NCBI RefSeq assembly: GCF_021044775.1
Contig: NZ_JAJNOQ010000003.1
Location: 124,001 to 188,000 of the forward strand
Origin: Paraeggerthella hominis
Lineage (GTDB): Bacteria > Actinomycetota > Coriobacteriia > Coriobacteriales > Eggerthellaceae
Direction of reading: 5' to 3'
DNA length: 64,000 bases
Part shown: positions 1 through 8,171 of the stretch, piece by piece
Layout: every line of letters begins with the position of its first letter
Numbering within the stretch: position 1 is the stretch's first letter
Notes under the pieces: generated by a model
Told to the model about the DNA's origin: nothing
The model's input: only the letters and a program-made list of their open reading frames with translations
The model's database searches: none
Translations under genes and position numbers: made by a program

Positions 1-149
1 TGGTGGCTGGCGAGGCGGCTGGCAGCAAGTACGACAAGGCGGTTTCCCTGGGCGTTCCCATCTTGGACGAAGCGGCGCTGCTGCGCATTCTGGAAACGGG
101 GGAGGCGCCCGCCGCTGCGATCGGCGCAACCGACGCGATCGACGCGTAG
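1..149 (+). CDS. ligA: NAD-dependent DNA ligase, C-terminal BRCT fragment (partial)
   Basis: Only the last 48 codons are in the window; the reading frame enters from the left and stops at 147-149. The visible residues end a BRCT domain: a glycine/alanine segment, GSKYDKA, and the motif GVPILDEAALLRIL, which is the usual end of LigA. LigA seals nicks using NAD+ during replication and repair, and the BRCT domain helps it bind DNA. After the BRCT core there is a short alanine-rich tail. Another BRCT protein cannot be fully excluded, because the catalytic part lies outside the window. Confidence 0.75.
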   Translation, partial: VAGEAAGSKYDKAVSLGVPILDEAALLRILETGEAPAAAIGATDAIDA

Positions 150-203
150 GGTCCTGCGGGTCGCCTTGCCGTTCGCGGCGGGAAGCGCGCGCCTACCGAG
201 GAA

Positions 204-281
204 GTTACGATATGAAAGTCCGTAACACCCGGTACCCGTTTTGCATGCTATAGTGTGTTACGCAAATAGAAACCGTAACAC
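204..281. promoter_or_regulatory. Two NikR-type operators in the nik promoter
   Basis: Two inverted repeats share the same geometry. Site 1 is GTTACG-N11-CGTAAC at 204-226; its right arm runs on as CGTAACAC. Site 2 is GTGTTACG-N11-CGTAACAC at 255-281, with perfect 8-bp arms. Read as GTGTTAC-N13-GTAACAC, this resembles published NikR operators of some anaerobes (from memory). A -10-like TATAGT at 249-254 abuts site 2, so binding would block transcription of the downstream transporter operon when nickel is plentiful. No nikR gene is in the window. Confidence 0.75.
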
Positions 282-328
282 TACAAGTGTGCGGGAAGCT
301 ACGCGCTTTGTTCGCATGGGAGGTTTTC

Positions 329-1978
329 ATGAACGGTATTACCCGAAGGGATTTCGCGAAGGCATCGGCGGCTGGCGTTGCCGCGCTTTCGCTGGGCGGC
401 CTGCTTGCTTCGTGTGCATCCGACAACAACGCGGCGTCCAAGCCCGAAGCCGGCGCCGACGGCGCAACGGCTCCGAAGAACCAGGTGGTGGTGTCCATGA
501 CCACGGGATCGGAGCCGGCGGCGGGATTCGATCCGCTGGTGTCCTGGGGCTGCGGCGAGCATGTGCACGAGCCGCTGATCCAATCCACGCTCATCACCAC
601 GAACGCCGATCTGGAGTTCGTGAACGACGTAGCCACGTCGTACGAATGCGCTCAGGATGGCATGACGTGGACGTTCAAGATTCGCGACGACATCAAATTC
701 ACCGACGGCACGCCGCTCAAGGCGTCCGATGTCGCCTTCACCATCAACGGCATCTTGAACTCCGATGCGTCGGAATGCGACTTGTCCATGGTGAAGGCCG
801 CCGAAGCGCCCGATGACACCACCGTGGTGATCAACATGGCCAAGCCGTTCAATGCGCTGCTGTACACGCTGGCGGTGGTCGGCATTGTGCCCGAGCACGC
901 GTACGGTAAAGAGTACGGAGCCAACCCTATTGGCAGCGGCCGCTACATGCTGGAGCAGTGGGACAAGGGCCAGCAGGTCATTCTCAAGGCGAACCCCGAC
1001 TACTACGGGGAGGCTCCGCGCATGGAGCGCGTGGTGGCGGTGTTCATGGAAGAGGATGCGTCGCTTGCCGCTGCCAAGTCCGGCCAGGTGGACGTGGCGT
1101 ACACCTCTGCGACGTTCGCGGCGAACCAGCCGAGCGGCTACGATTTGCTGAACTGCAAGTCCGTCGATTCCCGTGGCATCTCGCTTCCCGTAACGGCTCC
1201 GGGCGGCACGAAGAAGGACGAGAAGGGCGAGTACGCCGTGGGCAACGCGGTCACGAGCGATCTGGCCGTGCGTCGGGCCATCAACTACGGCGTCGACCGC
1301 GACAAGATGATCGATGCCGTGCTCGGAGGCTTCGGCACGGTGGCGTACAGCGTCGGCGACGGCATGCCGTGGTCGTCGCCCGATATGAAGTGCGCGACCG
1401 ATCGGGACAAGGCCAAGAAGTTGCTCGACGATGCCGGCTGGGCCGCCGGTTCTGACGGCATACGCGCGAAGGACGGTACGCGCGCGGCGTTCGATCTGTA
1501 CTACTCGGCCAGCGACACGGTGCGCCAGGCGATCGCGTCAGAGTTTGCCAACCAGATGAAGGAGCTGGGCATCGAGGTGTCTGTCAAGGGCGTGAGCTGG
1601 GACGATTTGTACCCGCATCAGTTCAGCGACCCCGTGGTGTGGGGATGGGGCACGAACGCACCCACCGAGATCTACAACCTGTTCTATTCCAAGGGCACGG
1701 GGAACTACGCCTGCTACCAGAGCGCTACGACCGACCGTTATCTGGATGAAGCGCTTGCTCAGCCGCGCGTCGAAGACTCCTACGAATTCTGGAAGAAAGC
1801 CCAATGGGACGGCAGCGAAGGCTTCGCGCCGCAGGGCGAGGCTCCGTGGGTGTGGTTCGCCAACATCGACCACTTGTATTTCGCGAAGGACAACCTCAAA
1901 GTGGCCGAGCAGAAGCCGCATCCGCACGGTCATGGATGGTCGCTCGTGAACAACGTCGACCAGTGGGCGTGGATGTAG
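329..1978 (+). CDS. nikA: Nickel/peptide ABC transporter substrate-binding lipoprotein (NikA-like)
   Basis: This 549-residue protein belongs to the SBP_bac_5 (DppA/OppA/NikA) family of extracellular solute-binding proteins. The N-terminus carries a twin-arginine motif RRDFAK at residues 6-11, a hydrophobic stretch, and the lipobox LASC with Cys29, so it should be exported folded and lipid-anchored. I chose ATG 329 because the ribosome site GGGAGG (about 318-323) fits it; a GTG at 287 would disrupt the Tat signal. It is first of five co-directional genes. Nickel as the substrate is inferred from the NikR-like operators, the presence of five subunits and the histidine-rich ATPase. Peptide or another metal chelate remains possible. 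Confidence 0.8.
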   Translation: MNGITRRDFAKASAAGVAALSLGGLLASCASDNNAASKPEAGADGATAPKNQVVVSMTTGSEPAAGFDPLVSWGCGEHVHEPLIQSTLITTNADLEFVNDVATSYECAQDGMTWTFKIRDDIKFTDGTPLKASDVAFTINGILNSDASECDLSMVKAAEAPDDTTVVINMAKPFNALLYTLAVVGIVPEHAYGKEYGANPIGSGRYMLEQWDKGQQVILKANPDYYGEAPRMERVVAVFMEEDASLAAAKSGQVDVAYTSATFAANQPSGYDLLNCKSVDSRGISLPVTAPGGTKKDEKGEYAVGNAVTSDLAVRRAINYGVDRDKMIDAVLGGFGTVAYSVGDGMPWSSPDMKCATDRDKAKKLLDDAGWAAGSDGIRAKDGTRAAFDLYYSASDTVRQAIASEFANQMKELGIEVSVKGVSWDDLYPHQFSDPVVWGWGTNAPTEIYNLFYSKGTGNYACYQSATTDRYLDEALAQPRVEDSYEFWKKAQWDGSEGFAPQGEAPWVWFANIDHLYFAKDNLKVAEQKPHPHGHGWSLVNNVDQWAWM

Positions 1979-1994
1979 CGTATAGTATTCGTTC

Positions 1995-2987
1995 ATGCCC
2001 CGGTTCATCTTTCGGAACATAGCGAAGTTCGTCTTGCTCATGATTGCGGTGAGCCTCGTAACGTTCGTCCTGGTAAGCGTATCGCCGGTTGATCCGGTGC
2101 AGGCGAACGTGGGCCAGGCCGCCTATATCAACATGAGCGAGGCGAAGCGTGCGCAGTTGGCGGAGTACTGGGGCGTGAACACGCCTTTGTGGGAGCGGTA
2201 CGCGAACTGGGCGTCCGACTTCCTGCGCGGCGATATGGGCACGTCCCTGCGCTACAACGCGCCGGTGGCCGACGTCATCGGCACGCGCGCGCTGAATTCG
2301 CTTGCGCTCATGGCAACTGCTTGGGCGGTCAGCGGGGTGCTGGGGTTCGCCTTGGGCATTTTGGCGGGCGTGAACCGCGGCAAGCTGGTCGACCGGGTGG
2401 TGAAGGGGTACTGCTTTTTGCTGGCGTCCGTGCCGACGTTCTGGCTCGGCCTGGTGTTTCTTATCGTGTTTTCCGTGTGGCTGGGGTGGTTCCCGTTCGG
2501 CTTCTCGGTTCCCATCGGCGTGTCTGCGGCGGACGTGACCTTTGCCGACGCGCTTCATCATCTGGCGCTTCCCGCCCTCACGCTGTCGGTGGTGGGCGTG
2601 GCCAACATCGCGCTGCACACGCGCGAGAAGACCATCGACGTTTTGGAAAGCGACTACGTGCGCTTCGCTCGAGCGCGCGGCCTTTCCACGTGGGGCGCCG
2701 TTCGCCGGCATGGCTTGCGCAACCTGGCGCTTCCCGCCCTGACCTTGCAGTTCGCGTCGATTTCCGAGATATTCGGCGGGTCGGTGCTGGTGGAGCAGGT
2801 GTTCTCTTATCCGGGGCTGGGCCAGGCGGCCGTGACGGCCGGCCTGGGCGGCGACGTGGCCCTGCTGGCCGGGATCGCGCTTTTCTCGGCGGCGTTCGTG
2901 TTCGGCGGCAATTTGATTGCCAACGTCTTGTACGGCGTGGTCGATCCGCGCATGCGACGTTCGGAGAAAAGGGGGTCCCGTGTCTGA
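1995..2987 (+). CDS. nikB: ABC transporter permease (NikB/DppB type)
   Basis: A 330-residue inner-membrane permease of the BPD_transp_1 family. It starts with an N-terminal membrane helix and a roughly 70-residue external loop, followed by further hydrophobic segments. The cytoplasmic EAA-type loop (around residues 220-240, ARARGLSTWGAVRRHGLRN) contacts the ATPase. The end (VDPRMRR) is typical of DppB/NikB. It lies 16 bp after nikA and overlaps nikC by 8 bp, which implies translational coupling. The operator pair before nikA suggests it carries nickel. Confidence 0.8.
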   Translation: MPRFIFRNIAKFVLLMIAVSLVTFVLVSVSPVDPVQANVGQAAYINMSEAKRAQLAEYWGVNTPLWERYANWASDFLRGDMGTSLRYNAPVADVIGTRALNSLALMATAWAVSGVLGFALGILAGVNRGKLVDRVVKGYCFLLASVPTFWLGLVFLIVFSVWLGWFPFGFSVPIGVSAADVTFADALHHLALPALTLSVVGVANIALHTREKTIDVLESDYVRFARARGLSTWGAVRRHGLRNLALPALTLQFASISEIFGGSVLVEQVFSYPGLGQAAVTAGLGGDVALLAGIALFSAAFVFGGNLIANVLYGVVDPRMRRSEKRGSRV

Positions 2988-3864
2988 TCTGGCTCGCATA
3001 GCCGGTGAAGCGCCGGCGCCCGTGCTCTATCGGCCTCGCAAGGCGCGCGTGGGCAATCGGAGGCTGACGCTGGCGGCGTTCGCGGTGGCCGTGGCTGCGC
3101 TTGCGGCCATCGTGGCGGCGGGCCTTGCGGTGACCGGCTCCGCCATGGACACCGATTTCGCGCTCAAGAACCTTGCGCCTAGCTGGGAGCATCCGTTCGG
3201 CACCGATTGGATGGGCCGCGACATGCTGCTGCGCACGTTGGCGGGCCTGTCGACCAGCGTGCTCGTGGGCTTGCTGGCTGCGGGCGTCTCGTCGGTGATC
3301 GCGCTGGTTCTGGGCGCGGCCGCCGCGCTGGGCGGCAAGAAGGTGGACGCTGTCGTCACCTGGCTTATCGACCTGATGATGGGCGTGCCGCACATCGTGC
3401 TGCTCATCTTGATATCGTTTGCGCTCGGCAAGGGCTTTTGGGGCGTGACCATCGGCGTCGCGATCACGCACTGGCCGAGTTTGGCTCGCGTCGTGCGCGC
3501 GGAGATCCTGCAATGCAAGGAATCGACGTTCGTGGCTGCAGCGCGCAAGCTGGGGCAAAGCCCTGCGCGCATCGCCGTGAAGCACATGCTTCCCTACGTG
3601 CTGCCGCAGTTCTTGGTGGGGCTTATCCTTTTGTTTCCCCATGCCATCCTGCATGAGGCAGCCATTACGTTCCTCGGATTCGGACTGCCGCCTGAGCAGC
3701 CTGCCATCGGCGTGATCCTCAGCGAATCGATGGGCTACCTTTCGGCCGGCATGTGGTGGCTGGCGGTGTTTCCGGGCTTGGCGCTGATCGCGACCGTGCT
3801 GCTGTTCGACGTGGCGGGCTCGAACCTGCGCAAGCTGGTCGACCCGCACAGTTCGCAGGAATAG
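2980..3864 (+). CDS. nikC: ABC transporter permease (NikC/DppC type)
   Basis: Second permease of the system, 294 residues. GTG 2980 is preferred because a purine-rich ribosome site (GAGAAAAGGGGG) precedes it and the result overlaps the end of nikB; longer in-frame starts would encode part of nikB in another frame. A proline-rich cytoplasmic N-terminus leads to a helix, then the DppC hallmark HPFGTDWMGRD near residues 70-80, and several membrane segments with an EAA loop (KLGQSPARIAVKHMLP). The C-terminus is the family-typical GSNLRKLVDP. Confidence 0.8.
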   Translation: MSDLARIAGEAPAPVLYRPRKARVGNRRLTLAAFAVAVAALAAIVAAGLAVTGSAMDTDFALKNLAPSWEHPFGTDWMGRDMLLRTLAGLSTSVLVGLLAAGVSSVIALVLGAAAALGGKKVDAVVTWLIDLMMGVPHIVLLILISFALGKGFWGVTIGVAITHWPSLARVVRAEILQCKESTFVAAARKLGQSPARIAVKHMLPYVLPQFLVGLILLFPHAILHEAAITFLGFGLPPEQPAIGVILSESMGYLSAGMWWLAVFPGLALIATVLLFDVAGSNLRKLVDPHSSQE

Positions 3865-3881
3865 GGGGGCGACGAGCGACT

Positions 3882-4775
3882 ATGGAGCACGAGCTGACGC
3901 AACATGCCGATGCGCAGACCCACCATCATCACGCGCATGCGGAAGCGTCCCGGCACGATCACGGGCACCACCTGCTGCAAGTGGAAGACCTGAGCATCGG
4001 GTTTCGGATGTACGAAGAGGACGTTTCGTTCTTTCGAGCGAAGCAGCGCGAGGTCGAGGTCATTCGAAGCCTGAGCATTTCGGTGCACGTGGGGGAGATC
4101 GTGGCCGTGGTGGGTGCGTCGGGGTCGGGCAAGACGCTCTTGGCCGATGCGGTGTTGGGGCTGTTCGAGCCGAACGCCACCGTGCGCGGCCGCATCTGGT
4201 TCGACGGCCAGCTGCAAAGCGCGTCCGCGCTCGCGCATGTGCGCGGGCGCGGGATTTCCCTGGTTCCCCAAAGCGTGAATTACCTGGATCCGCTTATGAA
4301 GGTGGGCAAGCAGGTGGAAGGGTTTGCCCGGACGGGCGCAGCGCGGTCCGAGCGCCGCCGCAGGCGCGAAGAGCTGTTCGAGCGGTACGGCCTTTCCGCG
4401 GAGGTTGCGAACCTGTATCCCTTCGAGCTGTCCGGGGGCATGGCGCGCCGCGTGCTTCTGTGCTGCGCGCTCATGGACGATCCGCGCGTCATCATCGCCG
4501 ACGAACCGACGCCTGGTCTTGATTTGGACCTAGCCGTTCGCGCGCTCGACGATTTCCGCGCTTTCGCCGATGCGGGCGGCGGCGTCATGCTCATCACGCA
4601 CGACATCGAGCTGGCTTTGCGCGTGGCCGACCGCGTGGCGGTGTTTCGCGACGGGACGGTGGTGGAGGAGACGGCGGTTGCGAACTTCGCTTCGCCCGAC
4701 TTGCTGCAGCACGAGTTCAGCCGTGCGCTTTGGCGCGCGTTGCCGGAGCACGGTTTTGAAGAGGGTGAGGTTTGA
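3882..4775 (+). CDS. nikD: ABC transporter ATPase with histidine-rich N-terminus (NikD type)
   Basis: A 297-residue ATPase. It has a Walker A GASGSGKT at 78-85, the signature ELSGGMARR, a Walker B ending in IIADEP and the switch histidine in LITHD. Eleven of the first 30 residues are His, ending just before the fold begins (LLQVEDLSIGF). Such a tail is unusual for an ATPase and would suit metal binding or storage. ATG 3882 follows the ribosome site AGGGGGGCGA; the frame is open upstream but there it overlaps nikC. It pairs with nikE, as in two-ATPase peptide/nickel importers. Confidence 0.8.
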   Translation: MEHELTQHADAQTHHHHAHAEASRHDHGHHLLQVEDLSIGFRMYEEDVSFFRAKQREVEVIRSLSISVHVGEIVAVVGASGSGKTLLADAVLGLFEPNATVRGRIWFDGQLQSASALAHVRGRGISLVPQSVNYLDPLMKVGKQVEGFARTGAARSERRRRREELFERYGLSAEVANLYPFELSGGMARRVLLCCALMDDPRVIIADEPTPGLDLDLAVRALDDFRAFADAGGGVMLITHDIELALRVADRVAVFRDGTVVEETAVANFASPDLLQHEFSRALWRALPEHGFEEGEV

Positions 4776-4902
4776 TGCTGGCGATTCGCTCGAATGCGGA
4801 CCGGAGCCGGTGCCGATACGGGAAGGCCGAGGACGCGGCGGGGCTTCGCTCCGTCGTTTGCACGACGGCATGCGCGACGCTTGCGATGGACGGAGGCGCG
4901 CC

Positions 4903-5508
4903 ATGCTAGAGGCCTGCGGCATTTCCTATGCGTATCCCGGGACCGCCCGATTGCTGTACGAGGGGTTCGACTTGGCGGTTGCGCCTGATGAGCGCGTAGC
5001 CTTGTCGGCTCCTTCCGGATTCGGGAAGACGACGCTGTGCCGGTTGCTGGCCGGGTTCGAGCAACCGCAGGCTGGCCGGATCTTGGTGGACGGCAACCCG
5101 TTGCCCGATCGCGGGGCCAGCCCCGTGCAGATGATCTGGCAGCACCCGGAAACGGCTGTGGACCCGCGCATGCGCATGCGGAAAACACTTGAAGAAGCGG
5201 GTCCTGTATCCGAAGATCTCCTTGACGACCTGGGCATCCAGCGTCGTTGGCTTTCCCGGTTTCCTCATGAGCTTTCGGGCGGGGAGCTGCAGCGGTTCTG
5301 CATTGCCCGCGCGCTGGCGGTGCATCCGCGTTACCTGATCGCCGACGAGGTGTCTACTATGCTCGATGCCGTGACGCAGGCTCAGATCTGGCGCTTTTTG
5401 GTGAACGAGACGAAGCGCCGGGGCATAGGCCTGGTGTTCGTATCCCATTCGCCGGCGCTTACCGACCGCATTGCTACGCGCGTGGTGGATTTGACCGGGC
5501 GAAATTGA
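4903..5508 (+). CDS. nikE: ABC transporter ATPase (NikE type)
   Basis: Second ATPase of the importer, 201 residues, shorter than the roughly 250-320 residues usual for NikE/DppF. All core motifs are present: Walker A APSGFGKT at 36-43, a Q-loop near MIWQHPETAVDPRM, the signature ELSGGELQRF, Walker B LIADE and the switch His in FVSHS. What is missing is the C-terminal extension found in oligopeptide ATPases. ATG 4903 follows GGAGGCG; ATG 4870 is an alternative. About 127 bp separate it from nikD. A 43-codon frame there (4775-4906) overlaps both neighbours and resembles nothing I know. Confidence 0.75.
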   Translation: MLEACGISYAYPGTARLLYEGFDLAVAPDERVALSAPSGFGKTTLCRLLAGFEQPQAGRILVDGNPLPDRGASPVQMIWQHPETAVDPRMRMRKTLEEAGPVSEDLLDDLGIQRRWLSRFPHELSGGELQRFCIARALAVHPRYLIADEVSTMLDAVTQAQIWRFLVNETKRRGIGLVFVSHSPALTDRIATRVVDLTGRN

Positions 5509-5765
5509 TGGGTCGGGCAAAGCTCTGTCGGCCGAAAATCCGGGGGCTTGGCCGCTATGCAGCCTGGTGACCTGCTTGGTTTGCCTATCGCTTCCTCTGA
5601 TCTTTTTAGAGAACATTTCCAATTGACTATATCTTCTTTTAAGAATAATATAAGGAACAGTCTCGGGTCTGCGACTGATTCCGTACGGTAGCTGCGGCTG
5701 CCGCTTGCTTGGCAGGCGCGGTGGATCCGGGGGATAGTCAAGAGAAGGCGCGAGAAAGGGATTTC
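5509..5765 (+). other. Intergenic region before modA; possible ModE-like site
   Basis: No gene is visible. Around 5626-5653 the sequence turns AT-rich and forms an imperfect palindrome: TATAT then CTT, a T-run, AAG, and ATATA. The TATAT/ATATA arms recall ModE operators, and ACTATATCTTC (5626-5636) reappears as ACTATATCCTC before moaA (9401-9411). This could be a molybdate-responsive promoter, but the evidence is weak. The GC-rich stretch 5515-5600 may fold, but I could not match it to a riboswitch class, including the Moco element. Confidence 0.3.
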
Positions 5766-6674
5766 ATGAAGAAGCATACCCGCATCATGCTTGCGGCGGC
5801 GTGCGCGTTCGCCATGGTGGGCGCGTTCGCCCTCTTCGGCTGTTCGTCCGAGCCGAAGGCCGAAGAGCCTCAGAACGCGGAAAACCAATCCAACGCAGAA
5901 TCGCACGAGGCCGTTGAGCTGCAGATATTCGCGGCGAACTCGCTGTCGAAGGCCATGGAAGAGGTTCAGGCCCTGTACAAGCAGGACCACGGCTGGGTTT
6001 CTTTCGCCGACACCCAGTACGAGGCTTCCGGTACGCTGAACGAAATGCTGGGAGCCGGTTCGTATGCCGACGTGTTGATTACGGCATCGAAGGCCACCAT
6101 GGATACGGCCGTGAATTCCAACTACGTTGACGCGGCGACCCGCTTCGACATGTTCACTAACGAGTTGGTGCTGGTTACGGGCGAAAACAATGCCGCCGTC
6201 TCCGACATCAAGCTGGAAGATCTTTCGGCCGGGACCTACACGCTGGCCGTAGGCGACGCCAACGTTCCGGCGGGCAACTATGCCAAGCAGGCGCTGTCCA
6301 CCACCGAACCGCCTTGCTGGATCAGCGCCGATGGCGCCGTCGGCAAGGAATCTTCCGGCAAGGAGGGCACCTTCGAGGGCACGCCGCTTGCAGGCAAGGT
6401 CACCGAGGGGTCCTCGGTGGGCAACGTGTGCTCGTACGCCAATTCCGGCGACGTGGATCTGGCTATGGTGTACAGCTCGGACGTATACCGCTTCGGCGGC
6501 GTGAAGATCGTGGGCACGGTTCCTGCGGATACGCACAAGAAGATCCTGTACCCTGCGGCGATCTGCGCCGATTCCAAGAATCCTGCAGCTGCTCAGGAGT
6601 TCTTGGACTGGGCCTTCACCAACGAGGGCGCCATCAAGATATGGCAGGAATGGGGCTTCGAGCTGGCAGCCTAG
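5766..6674 (+). CDS. modA: Molybdate ABC transporter substrate-binding lipoprotein
   Basis: A 302-residue ModA/WtpA-like binding protein. It opens with MKKHTR, a hydrophobic helix and a lipobox ending in LFGC, then an acidic Ser/Glu/Asn linker. The mature part has the ModA features: FAANSLSKAM, the helix LNEMLGAG, ADVLITAS, NELVLVTG, and a C-terminal FLDWAFTNEGAIKIWQEWGF. It captures molybdate or tungstate outside the membrane for the permease and ATPase encoded downstream. ATG 5766 follows GAAAGGG. A strong terminator after the gene and a separate promoter before modB suggest extra modA transcripts relative to modBC. Confidence 0.9.
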   Translation: MKKHTRIMLAAACAFAMVGAFALFGCSSEPKAEEPQNAENQSNAESHEAVELQIFAANSLSKAMEEVQALYKQDHGWVSFADTQYEASGTLNEMLGAGSYADVLITASKATMDTAVNSNYVDAATRFDMFTNELVLVTGENNAAVSDIKLEDLSAGTYTLAVGDANVPAGNYAKQALSTTEPPCWISADGAVGKESSGKEGTFEGTPLAGKVTEGSSVGNVCSYANSGDVDLAMVYSSDVYRFGGVKIVGTVPADTHKKILYPAAICADSKNPAAAQEFLDWAFTNEGAIKIWQEWGFELAA

Positions 6675-6711
6675 CGGACTCGCCAAGCTGGGGGCGCATG
6701 CAACTTTACAA

Positions 6712-6750
6712 GAAGGATGGGAGGGCCGGGTCTTCCCATCCTTCTTCTTT
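6712..6750 (+). terminator. Rho-independent terminator after modA
   Basis: An 11-bp perfect stem (GAAGGATGGGA at 6712-6722 with TCCCATCCTTC at 6734-6744) closes an 11-base loop and is followed by TTCTTT. Confidence 0.85.
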
Positions 6751-6777
6751 GTGGTACGATCGCGAAATCCGTGCGAC
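6750..6777 (+). promoter_or_regulatory. Promoter of modBC, extended -10 type
   Basis: TGTGGTACGAT at 6750-6760 reads as an extended -10 element directly after the modA terminator. A 28-base stretch here matches 22 of 28 bases in front of moaA (9349-9376). Related forms occur before secDF (TGTGGCACAAT, 23687) and the DUF1292 gene (TGTGGTACCCT, 30513). Confidence 0.5.
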
Positions 6778-6794
6778 GTGAAAGTGGGATCAAG

Positions 6795-8171
6795 ATGGGA
6801 AAACGCATAGGCGCCTTCTTGCTGGCGGCGGTTTTGGCCTTCGGCGTTGCAGGCCCTTCCGTCGCGTTTTGCGACGAGCCTGCGGATGGCGGTTCGTCGG
6901 TCGAAACGTCGTCGGATACTGGAGGCGTGGTCGTTTCGGCTGAAGGCGAGTCCGCTCTGATCGAGGGCGCGACGTTCGCCGTCGACCAGTTTTCCCGCGC
7001 TCAGAAGGGCTCGAACCGCGAATTGGAAGGACGCTACCTGGGCTACAGCTACTATCAGGGAAGCTCTGCGGATTACGCGGTTGCCGTAGCCTCCGAGGAA
7101 TACGTCGTGGTGTACGTCCCGCCGTCTGCGCACGGGCTGTGCGACGTTGCCGACCCTGCGTCCCAAAGTCAGCTGCGGGAGTACTTTCTTGCGCTTGACA
7201 AGGCCGCCCTCAACGGCGGCGTTGTGATGAGCGCCGACGTTCCCTGGCATTTCACGGACAAGCCCAGCTTCACGGTGGGCGGCATCGTGTACAGCTTCGC
7301 CGTCGAGGTCGGCACGGGAAAGTACTACGTCACGGCTATCGGCGAGGACGGTTCCGACGTGGTGTCGACGGCGGTGGACGGGCTGGTTCGCCCGACGCAC
7401 GTCGACTTTCTCAAGATCGTCGAACCCGGTGCCGTCGACATAGCTCCGCCCGCAACGGGCGTGGCGTCGCTCGTCGAGTTTCTGCGCGGCATAGACTTGT
7501 CGCCGCTGTGGGTCACGCTCAAGACCACCGGCACGGCTATCGTGTTCATCTTCGTGCTGGGGCTTGCCGCGGCGTACTTCAGCCTGCGCATCCCGAAGCG
7601 CGCGCAGGACATCGCCGACGCCGTGTTCACCATTCCCATGGTGCTGCCGCCTACGGTGTGCGGCTTTCTCCTGCTGCTGGCGCTTGGAAAGAACACGGCG
7701 CTGGGACAGTGGTTCATCGACATAGGGTTCCCGCTTATCTTCAGCTGGCCGGCAACGGTCATCGCGGCGGTCGTGGTGGCGTTTCCCCTGATGTACCGCA
7801 GCGCTCGCGGTGCCTTCGAAAGCCTTGATCGAAACATGCTGGATGCCGCGCGCACGCTCGGCTGGTCCAATCGCAAGATATTCTTCAAGCTCATGATGCC
7901 GCTTTCATGGTCGTCCATCGCGGCGGGGACGGTGCTCTCGTTCGCCCGCGCTTTGGGCGAGTTCGGCGCCACGTTGTTCTTGGCCGGCAATTACGTTGGC
8001 GTTACGCGCACGGTGCCCATCGCCATCTACTTCGAGTGGATGAGCGGCAACGTGGACGTGGCGCTGTTCTGGACGTGCGTCATTTTGGTATTCAGCTTCG
8101 TGGTCATCCTGTTCATCAACTTGTGGGGACGGCGCACGACGAAGTATCGGCGAGGAGTTGATGCGCTATGA
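6795..8171 (+). CDS. modB: Molybdate ABC transporter permease with extracellular N-terminal domain
   Basis: A 458-residue protein, about twice the usual ModB length. Residues 1-25 look like a signal sequence (hydrophobic run ending GPSVAFC). Residues 26 to about 235 form a predicted outside domain that I do not recognise, rich in Tyr/Val strands (LGYSYYQGSSADY, EYVVVYVPP). From about residue 236 comes a standard ModB/CysT permease: LWVTLKTTGTAIV, FTIPMVLPPTVCGFLLL, and an EAA loop DAARTLGWSNRKIFFKL. It overlaps modC by 4 bp. The outer domain may capture substrate or dock ModA; this is inference. Confidence 0.85.
   Translation: MGKRIGAFLLAAVLAFGVAGPSVAFCDEPADGGSSVETSSDTGGVVVSAEGESALIEGATFAVDQFSRAQKGSNRELEGRYLGYSYYQGSSADYAVAVASEEYVVVYVPPSAHGLCDVADPASQSQLREYFLALDKAALNGGVVMSADVPWHFTDKPSFTVGGIVYSFAVEVGTGKYYVTAIGEDGSDVVSTAVDGLVRPTHVDFLKIVEPGAVDIAPPATGVASLVEFLRGIDLSPLWVTLKTTGTAIVFIFVLGLAAAYFSLRIPKRAQDIADAVFTIPMVLPPTVCGFLLLLALGKNTALGQWFIDIGFPLIFSWPATVIAAVVVAFPLMYRSARGAFESLDRNMLDAARTLGWSNRKIFFKLMMPLSWSSIAAGTVLSFARALGEFGATLFLAGNYVGVTRTVPIAIYFEWMSGNVDVALFWTCVILVFSFVVILFINLWGRRTTKYRRGVDAL

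Noticed and set aside
4775..4906. 43-codon frame between nikD and nikE, starting on the nikD stop
   Set aside because: No family resemblance, no separate ribosome site, and it overlaps the nikE start; treated as chance.
5515..5610. Moco or cyclic-di-GMP riboswitch before modA
   Set aside because: Some bases look suggestive (GGCAAACC on minus) but the conserved cores of these classes are not in order.
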